The notes below the pieces were generated by a model. It was not told where the DNA came from and searched no databases. It was given only the letters and a program-made list of their open reading frames with translations. A stretch of 64,000 bases of DNA from the NCBI RefSeq assembly GCF_000687475.1, contig NC_057317.1, positions 3,782,501 to 3,846,500 of the forward strand, written 5' to 3'. The stretch is from Ustilaginoidea virens (lineage: Eukaryota; Ascomycota; Sordariomycetes; Hypocreales; Clavicipitaceae). Each line of letters starts with the position of its first letter. The first letter of the stretch is position 1. The translations under genes were made by a program, and so were the position numbers. Positions 33,936-47,190 of the stretch are shown one piece after another.

Positions 33936-34645
33936 CGCGCGGGTCTTGGATTATTGCAGGAAATCGAGCTCTGCTGGCGTCGGCCGCTTCCCCTTTCTAT
34001 GGGGTGATCGCGGCGTAACCTGTCCAGCTGTAAGTGTTTGGGCCTCGCTCCGCGCTTCAGGACTTGACCGCACCGGAGCATTTTCGGTAAGCTGCGTATT
34101 TCTCACAATGCAACGCGACGCAGTTTCCACTTGAAGAACAGGCACAACCCGTTGAAAACCCTGGGGGTAAGACGGCCTTCCAGAGCCCCGCAGGCAAAAT
34201 CCCGGCGCAAAATCAAGGGCCAGCATTGCTACTGTAAGCTCGAGTGATTTTATCAAGGTTGATCCAGTTGCCGTTTTTCGCAGCCCCGCCCCCACTTATC
34301 CTGCTTCGGTAGCCAGACCATTGATCCCCATTGAAGTTGGCAAGTGCGGACGAGCAATTGCTGGCAGATCACGAGTTCCGGGTCAGAAATTACTTTTGCT
34401 TACGACAATGCACAATTGTTAGTCAGCATCGGTAAATATTGAGGGCCGCTGCCGCGACTCCACCGCCTGCCCGCCCAAGCAGAGCCCCTATTGACCGCCT
34501 TCTCAATTGCCCATTTTTTTGTCCGATTTATCCGCAGAGATCTTTGCCTAGCAAACTTCTACCAAGACGACGACAACAAGGCGTTTGTCGAAACTGCGGG
34601 ATCCCACCTCCCTCGCAGCCTTGCTAGAAGCGCTGCCTCGCTGCA
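33936..34645. other. Divergent intergenic region between permease and Pus7-like genes
   Basis: The two genes read away from this 710-bp gap. No further gene and no strong repeat are seen. Confidence 0.5.
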
Positions 34646-34922
34646 ATGATCGACAAGGAGCATTACAACATCCGCGCGGGATCATCCCACGCCAAGTCGT
34701 TGGGCATTACTCATCGAACCACGCCACTGGCATCTCCTTGGACAGGTGACATGAGAGTGAGGTATAGCTTCTAAGCGCCTCGAGCCGAGAGTTGTTTCCC
34801 CAGCCAGACGACCGCTGAGCATTCAGTACAGATTTTCCGATTTTCAGGTCAATGAGATTGCCAAGGACGGATCAGTCACCCATTTGCGCACAGTGGGCCT
34901 CCAGGGCGAGAGCAACAAGGTA

Positions 34923-34961
<39 letters not shown>

Positions 34962-36976
34962 GTGTTTCAGCAAGTCATCGCTGTAGGAAAGGCCTGTTTT
35001 GCTGATGAGCGCAGCGCCAGGTGACTCAGTCGCCGGGATCGAGAGGGCCAAAGCCCCCTGATGAGGAGCAGCAGGCCAGGGCCGAGCCGAGTGTGGTGCA
35101 AGTCGCCCCCGAGGATGTAGCGCTTCTCGAAAGCCTTGCTGGCCAACGATTCGCCCAGGACCTGGTCGAGCTTTTCAACAGCGGCAACGGCCCGACCGGA
35201 GACCCGGGCCGAACGGCGACATCCCACGCCTTTGAAGACAAGGCGAAGCGCGCTCAGCTGCACGGCCAAGTCCGCCGCATCTTCAACTCCCGGCTCGAGA
35301 CAACCACCCGGCCCGACGGCGCCATCGTGGCCAACTTTAACGCGCCTCGAAAGGGCCCGCGGAAGAGCAGGGGCCGCCGCGGCCAGGCCGACGACGAACC
35401 CGTGGGGCAGTACCTTCACTTCACCCTGTACAAGGATAACCGCGACACCATGGACGCCGTCAGCCAAATCGCCCGCCTGTTGCGGGTGAAGCCCCAAGCC
35501 ATCGGCTACGCCGGCACCAAGGACCGAAGAGCTTCAACCGTGCAGCGTTGCTCCGTGCGGTATCAGCGCAAGACGGCAATGGCTGGCCTGAACGGCAAGC
35601 TATGGGGCATCTCGACAGGAGACTACCAGTACCAGGACGACGCCATACACCTCGGCCAGCTCCTCGGCAACGAGTTCGTCATCACTCTCAAGAACTGCCA
35701 AATGTCCGACCAAGACCCGTCCAGCTCGCCCGCCGAGAGGCTGTCGCGGCTGAAGACCAACGTCGAGTCTGCGTTGGCCCACATGGCCGCCCACGGCTGG
35801 ATCAACTACTTCGGCCACCAGCGGTTCGGCACCCACGACCTGGGAACCCACCAAGTTGGCAAGCTCATTCTGGGCGACGATTTCGAGGGAGCCGTCCATG
35901 CTCTTCTGCAATACGATCCGGAGATGGCCTCCAAAGCAGAGGCTGGAGAGGTCCCCGAAGAGCCTTCCAAGCGGGACGAGTGTATCCGTCACCAGGCATG
36001 CATGCTCTTCCGAACGGGGCAGGATCTCGGCAAGGCTGCCAAAATCATTCCCAGACGGTACGCCGGCGAATCCTGCCTTCTCCGACACCTCACGCGCATG
36101 GGCAAACACTCGTCTCGAGATTTCGCCGGCGCCATCACTCACATCACCCGCGGTCTGCGATCCATGTACCTGCATGCCTACCAGTCTTACGTCTGGAACC
36201 ATGCCGCCAGCCACCGCTTCTCCCTGCACGGCGCAGCCGTCGTAAAGGGCGACCTAGTCATTTGTGACGTAGGTAGCCAGCCCCTCGCATCCCAGCGGGA
36301 ACAAGACCAGGACGGCGACGACATCATCAACCCCGCCGAGGATGATGAAGACGCCCCTCTTCGAGCCCGCCCTCTTACAGAGGAAGAAGCCGTCTCGGGT
36401 CAATACACTATTCACGACGTTGTCCTTCCCTCGCCTGGTTACGACGTAATCTACCCGGACAACGAGGTTGGCGATTTCTACAAGGAGTTCATGGGCCGGC
36501 CAGAAAACGGCGGCCTCGACCCTTTGCAGATGCGACGCCTGCGGAGGGAGTTCAGCCTGCCCGGACGGTACAGGAAGCTGATGCAAAAGTTCCTGAGCAG
36601 TCCGAGCGTCCAAGTCAGTAGATACGCCGACGACACAGAACAGATGCACCCTACCGACCTGGATCTCATCCACGGTCAAGGGCAGGGTCCAGACGGAGCA
36701 AGCAAACGAAAAAACGACGTCGACGGCGTCGACAACGCCGAGGAAGCCGTGGCCAAGAAACAAAAGGTGGACGACGGAGCTGGAGTTGACGCGTCGGTGC
36801 GTTTGGCCGGCAGTGAGAACGACGAGGTAATCGAGGCCGGGATACCGCCAGCCGCGGCGGAAGAAGCAGAGCCTACCAAGATTGCCGTGCTCGTCAAGTT
36901 TCAGTTGGCAAGCAGTGCTTACGCGACCGTTGCTTTGAGAGAATTGATGGGTGACCAAATAGACGAAGAAACTTGA
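34646..36976 (+). CDS. pus7: TruD-family pseudouridine synthase, Pus7-like
   Basis: Three exons, 34646-34761, 34832-34919 and 35021-36976, give 719 residues. It isomerises uridine to pseudouridine in tRNA, snRNA and mRNA. The N-terminal exons encode LGITHRTTP, GDMRVRFSDFQVNEI and THLRTVG, matching Pus7 starts. The catalytic motif YAGTKDRRA places the nucleophile at about Asp236. Further TruD blocks are GNEFVITLKN, GWINYFGHQRFG, MYLHAYQSYVWN and VVLPSPGYDVIYP. An inserted acidic stretch at about residues 480-510 and an acidic tail are fungal extras. The large exon has no ATG where it opens, so the two small upstream exons are needed. Intron 2 contains a GA dinucleotide run at about 34927-34959. 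Confidence 0.94.
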
Positions 36977-37557
36977 GACTAATTCGAATTCTCTCATTCA
37001 TCATATTGAACCTGTATAAACCTCATATATAAACCAAGGCTAGATAAAAACCGTGGATACAAGTTTAGTCCCATAATCGCCTGCCGGCAGTATCGATGCC
37101 CCATGTCCAGAAGGTAGAAAGGTGAGGGAAGCTTGGACAAGAAAAAGCCGACATGCTCAAAGAGAAACAATGAACATAATATGCTACGATACAAACCAGA
37201 AACATGAGGCAAGTATAAAAATAAAATAAAAATAAAATAAAAAAAGGGGGGGAGGGGCCGCAAGACACCTATGGTTGTTACGCAAAAGCTTTTCGTCTGG
37301 CTCGTCCAACGCCTCAAACACGGCGCTCCGTCGACTGTCCCTGCTATGGAAATGCAGAGTTCGGCTTTGTCTGTTTTTTGGAACCCAAGTTTGACATGGT
37401 TACTGACCTCGACCGGGGATCGAATCGGCGGCGGGGGCGTTCCACAGCATGATGCCAGCGACTGCTTCAAGACGATGCTTCGATGGAGATGGCGAGGCCA
37501 TATTTCGAATGGGAGCTTGGGTGTTAACACGTTCCCCAAGCCGTGACTTGGTTCGGC
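36977..37557. other. Convergent intergenic region between Pus7-like and Mkk genes
   Basis: It contains AAATA-type repeats near 37217-37242. No gene is seen; both flanking genes end here. Confidence 0.5.
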
Positions 37558-39402
37558 TCACGATACTGCAGCTTGCTCCTCGTCCCAACCCCAAACGAAG
37601 GACAGGTACTTGACCATGTTGACGCGTTTGGCTTGCATCTCGAGCATCCAGGGGTGCTCGAGCATCTTCCACGGGCTACCACGACGGTGGGGCAGCTTCT
37701 CGAGGCTACAGGACAGCGGTTAGCAGGGAAGAAACGCATGACGGATTTGCAGGAAACCGCGAAGAAATAAGCTGGACACGCACCAGCTCGCGATGAAGTA
37801 CTTGAAATTGTCACTCCAATACACATCCTTGTCCGGCTCGTCCTTGAGTACTGGCACGGGTTGCCGTACAATGTACGTCAGCAGGTCAATCAATCCTGTC
37901 TGAGGCTGCATTTCGGAACTGTCAGCCGGGAAGGGAAATCGATGCTGGGCAACTTCCAGCAACGTCACGCCGGTTGACCAAACATCTGAGTTGATGGTGT
38001 AGGATTTGCCCGTGATTCGCTCGGGCGCCATGTAGTAGCTTGTGCCGATGAAGGTATTTGCTTCCCCCTTTGTACCAAAGTCCCCAGAAACACCAAAGTC
38101 GCACAACTTTACCGCCCCGTTCCGGCATAGAAGGATGTTGGACGGTTTGATGTCGCGGTGAATGATTCGGCGGGTGTGGAGGTAGGTGAGACCACCCAAG
38201 ACGCCTGCAGCGATCTTTCCGAGAACTTTTTCTCCGGTTCTGCCCCCTAATCGATGGACCTCTTTGTAGATGCTGTCCAAGGAACCACCTTCACAAAACT
38301 CCATGGCGATTGAGATGGTCGCGGTGGACGGGTCTACAAAAGCACCGTAGTAGCGACAAATGTGCTCTGATGCGCACTCCTTGTTGAAACCCAGCTCCCG
38401 GACAATCTGCTTCTTTACATCCGGATCCGGATTCGTAGTGATGACCTGAGCAAAAAGAGGCAAGTTAGATAGCATCACAACGGCTTGCGGGAACCTCCCA
38501 GGCACGAATTCGCAGAGCCACTACTTACTTTGAGAGCAAAGACTGTCTTGCCCCCTTTGAGAATGCACTTTGTGACGGCGCCGCCGGCTCCTTCGCCCAG
38601 GTTTCCCAGTTCGACGACTCGTTTTTCGACGCTTGCGATTCTCCAGCCCTCGTCATCAAGCTCCTCGACATCGGCATTCCTCGCCTTTTCCAAGCTCAGC
38701 AGATCAAAAGCTTCCAAGCCCTGCAGGCTGCTGTCTCTTTCCATAGGAACGCCCCCTTCGCTTCTTTCCGAGATCAGTGACCCAACTGCCGATATGGGGT
38801 CTGGGGTTCCTTGGGCTCGGGTCACTGGGATGCCGAATTGGGAAGCGAAGGAAAGGGCGGAGAACTGCGACCCGGCCGAGGTAGGATTGCTGGTTTTGCC
38901 ATCGAGCGGCCCGAAGCTATCGGACCTGGAGTGTGCGGCGCTACTCTCACTACCGCCATCTGCCGAGTGGCCAGGCTGGGCTCCTTGCGACCTGGGAGGT
39001 TGTTCGTACGGGGTGATTTGGCTGCCCATAGGTGTGGCCAGGTGAAGCGTCGGAAGCGGGGGTCTAGATGAGACCGTCTGAGCTGCCTGACTGCCAAGAG
39101 CTTTCGCATTGGGCGAGGGAGGGATGGCCAGACCCAATCGAGGAGTACGGCCACCAGGACGGCCACCGGGGAGGGCCGGACGAAGTACAGGAGGAGCGGG
39201 AGAAGACAGTTGAGGAACAACGTTTGGTGTAGAAACGGAGACGGGCGGGGCGGCGTAGGGCGTTGACTGGTTCGAAAGCCGTCTGGTCAGCTCACCTGCC
39301 TCAAACTTGGCGACTATTTTCAGTTTAACGCCCGATTGCCGGACTTACGCGTTGAGCCGAGGGCTCGGAACTCTGCGGGGGTGGGTTTGGTGCGTCGGCC
39401 AT
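37558..39402 (-). CDS. mkk1: MAP kinase kinase of the cell wall integrity pathway (Mkk1/2 type)
   Basis: Four exons, 39402-39349, 39266-38529, 38445-37784 and 37705-37558, give 533 residues. The N-terminal 230 residues are Pro/Ser-rich and include [14 protein letters not shown] and [11 protein letters not shown]. The kinase domain has a glycine loop (GEGAGGAV), catalytic Lys264 (FALK), HRD at 360-362, DFG at 380-382 and an activation loop with Ser384 and Thr389 in S-x4-T spacing, then APE-like APER. It should phosphorylate an Slt2/Mpk1-type MAP kinase. [29 protein letters not shown] is given here only in part because it is the clearest match: [12 protein letters not shown] and [10 protein letters not shown]. 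The exon 2 acceptor at 39267 is the only nearby AG that keeps frame. The last exon encodes the docking tail [12 protein letters not shown]. Confidence 0.92.
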
Positions 39403-42339
39403 GACGGAGCCTCTCGCGAGCCAACTGCAAGTAGGAGGAGATACAAGCGAGTGTGATTGCACCTCCGAGGAAGTGCTGCTATCGTGGGTGAAAGCCACGA
39501 GGTGGAGGACCACAAAAGCAAGAAGAGTTGACGTCGCAGCGAAACTGGATTGTGCAGACACGGCGGGATGGCGAGAGGTCGAACGAACGGGACACGGCAA
39601 GCTTTTAAAGTTGGACGGCGGGATATTGCTGAAACCGCCTACTCGGCAAATCGTCTGGGGCGGGTGGGTGTGAGTGAGACGGCCTGAAGTCAGCAGCTTG
39701 CTTCGAAGTTGGAACAGGGCCGGCCAATGCTGGTCGGGACGGGACGTTGATTGGAAGAGCGGTCGAACGACTGACTATGCTTGCTTCTATGGGGGGGGGC
39801 TGCCGCTGAGCAATTAACCAGCGCCGAGGAAGGATGGGAGAAGAAGGGGTCAATGGGCAAACTTGAAAGCCAGGACAGTTGAAAGCAGGATCCAGGATCC
39901 AAACTTCAAAGCATGGTTGGGCAACGTGCTGGGTTCTCGCAGGACTGTGGATGAAGCGGCAGCCCGAGAACAAGGGGAAGAGGCACGAGGAGACGAGAAC
40001 CCGCACGGCCTGGCAGCTGGCTGGCAGCGCTGCGTAGAACAGTACATGTTTGATCCGTACATGCGCCATACTTGGTGGGTACCTGGGAGGTACCTTGGCT
40101 ATGGAGCCGGACTTGGGGTATTGTTGATGATATCAACCAAATAAGCCCAAGGGGGGAGAGGGGGGTGCGCTCACAACATGGCAAGAAATGTTAGGCGGTC
40201 ATCGCTGGTCTGTGTTATTGAACAATGAAGAGCCGAAATGAAAGAAGCGAAGGTGCTCCGAACAGCCCGAGATGTTCTGTTTCGTGCAGAGTACGGAGTA
40301 CGGGAACGGACTCTGGACTCTGGAGTGCACTGCACAACTCTTGTGACTCGGCCCTTTTCCGCCTTTGCGAGTACATGGGTGTAGATAGGGTAGGATAGGA
40401 TAGGAGCCTGGAGTTGGTTGTCATCAAGGCCTGGTATAATCCCTACGCACCTTGTGGCGAACAGGCTATAAGCAGTCCGCAGTCTGGACGCGATACCGTT
40501 GCATTCAACGTCGGAGACTTTGACTTATCCGCACGGGGATGGGGCGGGGGAAGGTAGTGCCTTCGTATCGGCGGTAGATTAGGTGTACCTTGGGTGAGTG
40601 CGGTGCCTTCGGTAGGTACCCAAGTAGGTACTGCAAGCCCGGCGAAGATGTACATGACATCTAGGTGACCCAAGGTACCCAGCCTAAAGGGGGACGCCGT
40701 GGCGTCACGGGAGCCGAGCGATGGAACCGTTGGCACTGGCAGCCACGATTCCGGGGCCCGGGGGCGTTGGCGTTTGACGTTGGCGTTTGGCGCTGGCGTT
40801 GGGTCATTGTCAGCCGAAGCCAGCCAGCCAGGACCAGAGCATGCATCACGCAACACGAACAGGTCTAGACTCTAGGTCTAGGTCTAGGTCTAGGTCTAGG
40901 TCTAGGTCTAGGTCTAGGTCTAGGTCCGGTCAATGATGCCAACATGAGGGTCTGCAGTCTGCGGTTCTGCGGGAGAACAAGCTCTAGGTTTGGGTAGCGG
41001 GGCAGTGCATACGGGGGCACAATTTCCATGAAACCCCCAAGGCGCACAGCCTCACACCTCACAGACCCCAATCAGTCCAAGCCGGCCACTTGTCTAAAGC
41101 AGTCAATACATTGGGGGGATGCCAGCACATTGTTTCGAGACACTAGAGGAGTCGGCGAAGTCCTGCTGGGGACATGCATGGACTTCAACGTTGGTCGTAG
41201 TGACTGGTCCGTGTTGGGCTGCAGCAGCCGCTAAACGCGCCAAGTTGGCGGACAAGGCCCCAGCGGATTGGCATTGGCGCTTGCACCCTGGAGCAGCGAA
41301 GCCTGAAGCGGCTAGTGGGATGGCGTCAGTCAATGCAATATACATACATGTATATACCTATGCCGAGTTGCCGTCCGTCAAAGCAGATTGACATCTCGAC
41401 TCGAGTCGCCGAGTCCAGTCCAGGATTCGGTCATTGACCACATAGGTTCCCGGACCTACTATGTACCTACCACTGTGCAGGAGGCAGGAGGCGCCCCTTG
41501 CCTGCCTGGTTCCATGCGCCAGGTGGCAGGCACCGCAGCAAAGGTCTACTCGAACCATCGTGCGCCCTGCGAGGCGACGCATGCCACTGATTGATTCTTC
41601 ATCCATGTACGGAGTACATATGTACCATATAGACACCATCTACAGGTACACAAGCCCAGAGCCCCATTGCAGCCCCCGCTGACGGCCCAGCCGGTTTGAA
41701 CTTTGAAGTGTCAATGAACTCTAGGGACCACCTACCCACCGGTTGCTGACTGGTGATCCCTGCAAGGCCTGATAACATCCAGGACCTCTGTCGGCTTATT
41801 CCGTATGTACCTACCGTACCAGCCGTCGTCGTCGGTCCCCAGCGAGTAGGAAGCGAGAAGCGAGAAGCGCCCTTGCACCAAGGGAGTTGCCCAATCAGCG
41901 GCCAGGTTCTAGCTCCAGGCGCGCGTCTAGGCCTGATTGGCAGCTGCATCCATCCTGACCAAGCAACGTCGTTGCAGCAAAACTCTCACTCTCTCTCGCT
42001 CTCTCTTTTTTTTTTTTTTTTTTTTTTTTCCCCTCTTCTCTGCGCCTCTCCAATGCGACTGAGCTAGGTAGCCCCGGGGTCGACGAATAGCGAGCTCGCA
42101 CCTGATGTGGAAGGGACAAAGCTCACGCTCATCGCAGTTCCACGAATGCTTTATTCAATTATCAAAAAGAGATTTTAGCCAACGGCATCGTAGAACTTGG
42201 AGAGAAAGAGTCATGTACATACCGTATGTAAGAGTGGAACTTTCCCTTAGCAAAGCAAAGTTCTGACGGCATTGCATGCACTTGAGCCCCACATGACATT
42301 GAATCCCTGTCACTAGGAGGTAGCCAGGATGCAGCACCC

Positions 42340-42382
<43 letters not shown>

Positions 42383-42476
42383 CCTCGCAGCCCTCGCAGC
42401 CCTCGCAAAGCCCTCCTTTTCCCAAATCAAAACAACCAACGTATGATGCGCCCAAGCTTTTGCATCAGTTGTCAAA
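39403..42476. other. Gene-poor gap upstream of Dbp8
   Basis: No credible gene. Contents: TCTAGG hexamer array at 40871-40925 (about nine units), TACGGAGTA at 40292 and 41608, GGTACC-like words at about 40605-40680, a T run of 24 at 42006-42029 and a 40-base T run at 42341-42380. The Mkk promoter is at its left end. Confidence 0.5.
42341..42380. promoter_or_regulatory. 40-base poly-T tract upstream of Dbp8
   Basis: Forty consecutive T end 96 bp before the Dbp8 ATG. Long poly(dA:dT) tracts exclude nucleosomes in fungal promoters; that role here is inferred. It is the longest homopolymer I found in the window, and its exact length may be affected by sequencing. Confidence 0.5.
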
Positions 42477-44108
42477 ATGCGGCGTCCTGTGCAAACCGAC
42501 GACTCGAGTTTGGCATCGAATATCGACAATGCCTCTGTTGGAGAATCCTCTGCGGAATCGGACTACTTGGACAGCCCAGAGTCCAGAAAAAGACGTCGAA
42601 CATCCCCTTCACATGATGCTGTCCACACGGATGCGAGCCCGTCGAAGCACGGGTCAAGCGACGATGGCGACCATGAAGAGCACTCGAGATCCGTCCTGTC
42701 CACTTTAAAGTTGCCATCCAGAGCGCGGCCAAGAGCTGGGCGCGGCGCTGTAGAGCAGATTTCCAGCCCTCAACCTCGGAACCCGATCCTGGCACCGACC
42801 GATCCCCATACGAGTTTTTCATCCCTGTCGGTCCGCCCATGGCTGGTGCAGTCGCTCTCGAACATGGCCATCAAAAGGCCTACTGGGATCCAAAAAAGCT
42901 GCATACCTGAAATTCTCAGCGGCAGGGACTGCATTGGAGGCAGCAGGACCGGATCGGGAAAGACGGTTGCATTTGCCGTTCCTATACTGCAAAAGTGGGC
43001 AGAGGATCCTAGCGCAATATTCGCCGTCGTCCTAACACCCACAAGAGAGCTTGCCCTTCAGATATATGAGCAGTTCAAAGCCGTATCGTCTCCTCAGAGC
43101 CTGAGGGCCGTCTTGGTCACGGGAGGATCCGACATGCGAGCCCAAGCCATTGCTTTGGCTCAACGTCCGCACGTCGTCATTGCCACACCCGGACGGTTGG
43201 CAGATCATATTCGAACTTCTGGGGAAGATACCATCTGTGGATTGCGGCGGGTTCGCTTCGTTGTTCTTGACGAAGCCGACCGGCTCCTTCACGCCGGCGG
43301 TCCGGGAAGCATGCTTCCCGACGTCGAAGAATGCCTCTCGGCCTTGCCGGCAGCAACCGAGCGGCAAACGCTCCTATTCACCGCAACCATGACCCCCGAG
43401 GTCCGAGCCCTGAAAAGCATGCCGCAGAAACCCGGTAAACAGCCGGTCTTTGTGTGCGAGGTTGGCACTCAGGTGCTCGCTGTTCCCCCTACCCTGCACC
43501 AAACACACGTCCAGATACCCGTCACGCACAAGGAGCACTATCTCCACGTTTTCCTCCTCACGGAGAGCAACAAGGACAAGACCGTCATCATCTTTTGCAA
43601 TCGAACCTCGACAGCCGATTTCCTTCATCATCTACTGCGTCTGTTGGATCACCGAGTTACCTCGTTGCACTCGAAGCTTCCCCAGAGACAGAGGATCGAC
43701 AACCTGGGGCGCTTCCGTGCGTCAGCCGCTCGCATTCTCGTGGCCACCGATGTTGCTGCGCGTGGACTGGATATTCCTGAAGTGAGCCTTGTGATCAACT
43801 ACGACGTACCGCGAGATCCCGACGACTATATCCACAGGGTTGGTCGAACCGCTCGCGCGGGCCGAAGAGGCGAATCGGCGACTTTTGTCGGACAACGGGA
43901 CGTGGAACTTGTTCTGGCCATTGAAGACCGTGTGGGTAGGCAGATGACAGCATGGGGGGAGGAGGGCGTCAACCTGGAAACAAGAGTTATCCGTGATGCG
44001 CTAAAGCTGGTCAGTGAGAAGAAGAGAGAAGCCTTGCTGGAAATAGAGGAGAACAAGGAGGTTGGAGGCAAGAGGAAGCGTACCAAGACGAAACTCCGAG
44101 CCGAGTAG
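42477..44108 (+). CDS. dbp8: DEAD-box ATP-dependent RNA helicase Dbp8 (DDX49)
   Basis: A single exon of 543 residues. Dbp8 is a nucleolar helicase needed for 18S rRNA maturation in the small-subunit processome. After a Ser-rich, acidic N-terminus of about 120 residues the helicase motifs appear in order: Q motif region [14 protein letters not shown], Walker [10 protein letters not shown] near 160, PTRELA, TPGR, DEAD at about 265-268, TAT (in place of the common SAT), [14 protein letters not shown] and [29 protein letters not shown] and [18 protein letters not shown] are very close to fungal Dbp8. The C-terminus is Lys/Arg-rich ([14 protein letters not shown]), a likely nuclear or nucleolar signal. 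Confidence 0.95.
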   Translation: MRRPVQTDDSSLASNIDNASVGESSAESDYLDSPESRKRRRTSPSHDAVHTDASPSKHGSSDDGDHEEHSRSVLSTLKLPSRARPRAGRGAVEQISSPQPRNPILAPTDPHTSFSSLSVRPWLVQSLSNMAIKRPTGIQKSCIPEILSGRDCIGGSRTGSGKTVAFAVPILQKWAEDPSAIFAVVLTPTRELALQIYEQFKAVSSPQSLRAVLVTGGSDMRAQAIALAQRPHVVIATPGRLADHIRTSGEDTICGLRRVRFVVLDEADRLLHAGGPGSMLPDVEECLSALPAATERQTLLFTATMTPEVRALKSMPQKPGKQPVFVCEVGTQVLAVPPTLHQTHVQIPVTHKEHYLHVFLLTESNKDKTVIIFCNRTSTADFLHHLLRLLDHRVTSLHSKLPQRQRIDNLGRFRASAARILVATDVAARGLDIPEVSLVINYDVPRDPDDYIHRVGRTARAGRRGESATFVGQRDVELVLAIEDRVGRQMTAWGEEGVNLETRVIRDALKLVSEKKREALLEIEENKEVGGKRKRTKTKLRAE

Positions 44109-47100
44109 AACACGGCGCGAATGCCGTGGGGGCTTTGTTGAACCCACTGGGTAGCATATAGGTGGGTAGCCCACGTACCCTTTTATTGTCGTTAATCGCG
44201 GCGGATGGTATATTCACTTGGTACAGCCGAATGCAGAATGGGGACTTGTCATGGCGTTGCTGTTCGAGTCGGTTGGGGCAGGATCTACGTTCACCTGCAG
44301 CCACGCAACAACACAGCATCCCATCTCTCTTTTTGTTATTTTTTTTCTTTTCCCTTGGAGCGTTGCGCAACTGCCAGTTGAAGATGTCGCGGCATTCTTG
44401 GATTCTTCAGAGCACCGAGGCGATTGCTATCATGGGAGTGACGGGGACGGGGGGGGGGCCGAGCTCTGGCTGCATCATCATGATGTGCGGGAATGCTTGG
44501 CAAGCTTGATTGGCGAAAGCTCACCCGTGTCCCGTGATGTCGATGAATAGATTGTTCCTCTCTTGGCTCTCTCTCCCTCTCTCACCGTCTTCCTTGCATG
44601 TAGTAGGCTTAGACAGAAATATTCGCTCCAGCCATCGGGTGTATACAGATCCATACATGTCCTACAATTTAGAATCGTGCTAGCAACAACTCGGCAGTAC
44701 CAGTAGAAAAAGCAGCAATTAAGGACTGGGAAACGGGCACAGCGGAGACAAGCTGCATGTTCTGCGCGTTGAGTAGCGGTCGGAACAGCAGTGCCAGAGG
44801 AGTAGAGGCGAGTTGACATTTACAACCAAATCACCACGCTGATTTTTGTTCATATCAACCAACGTATGCCGGTCCATCGGCGACCGAGACTGTTGAGGCA
44901 TGGACGGGGTCGTTCCGTCGAGGCGTACATGTACGTAGCCCGCTGATGCACGGAGCACAGAGTAACGGGACGACAAGGTTTATCGACACCACAACAGGGG
45001 ATGGCGGAGGCCTTGAGCGGGCGCTGGAAAACAAGGAGGTGTCTGGTTTGTTCCAGGTGGCCGAGGTGCCTAAATACCTACCTACCTACCTACCTACCTA
45101 GGTACCTACATACCTCATAACCACCTGATGTAACTCGACGGATAACTGTTGCCGAGAGACATGTAATCAGGCGTCCTGCTAATAATTGACGATTTTGGTT
45201 TTTAGATTGCAGGAAGGACTTGGCCACTGCGCTAGCAAGGCATTCGCTCACAACACCTGGTCGTAGTCGTAGTATGGAGTTGATTGAAAAAGATTTGCGG
45301 GAGGGTTTCGGTAAAGGAACACGGGCTTTTACGTAAACACGACGAAGGGGGAACTTGAAAGTAGGAAGGCACGGCCGCAAGAAGAGAAAAAAAAAATAAT
45401 AGTAATAAAAGAGAGAGAGAGTGTGTGTGTGTGGCCGAAACCGGGCAACATCGCCAGCGTGTTCAGGATTCCGGTTGAGTGAGGAAGCCCAACGGCAAAC
45501 AGCGAGCGACGATGTGACCTTGCCCGCTGCTTCGCCCGATCATGTCATGTCACAAAGGCGCGCTGATTGACAATCATTCATGTTGTCGGCGACCCGAGCG
45601 ACTCCCCTGTGTCCGCCAGTTGATGCAGCGAGGTTTCCGTTTCCGTGACCAGCAACGGGCTTCGGCCTTGAGGCGTTCGGAGTTCCGACACTCACCTGAA
45701 AATTATAAAAAAAAAAAAAAAAAAAAAACCAACCAACCAGGTTGCTCCGTGGTCATGGTCATGGTTATGGGGTCTACGGCACAGTTAGGTACATGTACCT
45801 TGGGTACCTAGGTTAGGTACCTACCTTACCTTAGTTGGTTGGGGCTGGAGTGTTTAATGCGCGGCGCTATCGGCGTCGAAAAATTGAAAAAGCAGTCACG
45901 GGGGCCGCCAGATCTGCAGGAATCTCCGGCCGTTGTTTAAGTCCGATGCCGACCTTGGTTGGAAGCCTGGGGGGGAGGGGGTTGCAGCCTGCCTGGTGAG
46001 TCATTGCCATTGCCCCGATCGCGAGAGAACAATGCAACACGATTCACCTGCAGTCCAGATCTTAACCGCGGGGAGTGGACTCTCTAACGACGCCCTATCA
46101 GTGTTGGACCGTGGGGCTCTTGGGGACCTCGAAGACATCATCACCATCATCACCATCATCACCATCATCACCTCCATCATCGTCATCATCGTCATCAATA
46201 ATCAGTCCCCGTCCGATAAGAGCGACGGGTTCCTTTCGCGGAGTTTCTGGAGATAAGAAGCCGCCGCCGCGTTGGGCAGCGCCTTTGCCGCGCAGTTAGT
46301 TGACGGACGGCCTTTGGAAACGGACGGATGGAACGGATTGAATAGAGCGGAATTCCGAGGCGGACTTTTGTGCTGGCTGCGCAGCTGGAGCGAAAAGCCA
46401 CGGGGGCCGCAAGGGCGCAAGGGCGCGAGGGCGCTAGGACGCAGCCAGCGGACAGCGGACAGCGGACAGCGGACAGCGGACAGCGGACAGCGGACAGCGG
46501 ACAGCGGACAGCGGACAGCGGACAGACAGGGTGCTTAGTCACTCCTTGGTTTGTGCAAAAGCCGAGTGGATGGATGACGGCTGGGGATTGATTACCAACG
46601 GTGCGCCCTAAAACTACCTAGGTACGTACTTGCGCACTTGCGGTGGCGGTGAGTGGAGCAGAATAAAGGGGGGCACCGGGGTGGTGTGCCTGGCTACATG
46701 TAGAGATCCGGACTGACGGCCTGGAGAACGGAACCCTGGAATGGAATGCTGATGGGGCTGACACGTATGTTTATCGGCGGCGGGATGGAGGGCAGCCCGC
46801 TTCCGGACTTGGCTCCTGGGTCCTGGGTCCTGAGTCCTGAGTCCCGAGTCTTGTTTTGATGGATTACCAAGCCCAACATTGAAGGGCAGCTCGGATTTAG
46901 TGGGCGGTTATCGAGGGCCGATGGGGGTCGGTCTGGGGGTACCTCGGCACACACCCACCGAGACACCAAACACAAAGACACCACCCTTGGGAGCCGGTCG
47001 GGTCCCGCGTGTCCAAACTCCGCGTTCATCAGCGATGCTATGCTGTTGCGCGGTCGGCGTTTTTATTTTTAATTTTTATTAACCGTCCCAGGTCGGAGCA

Positions 47101-47159
47101 TCATAAGTATCACGCCTCACCCTCCAGGCGATTCGGTTCGATGCGAAATGCGTCTTGAT

Positions 47160-47190
<31 letters not shown>

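Noticed and set aside
40871..40925. Telomere-like repeat
   Set aside because: The unit is TCTAGG, not TTAGGG, is short, and lies between ordinary genes.
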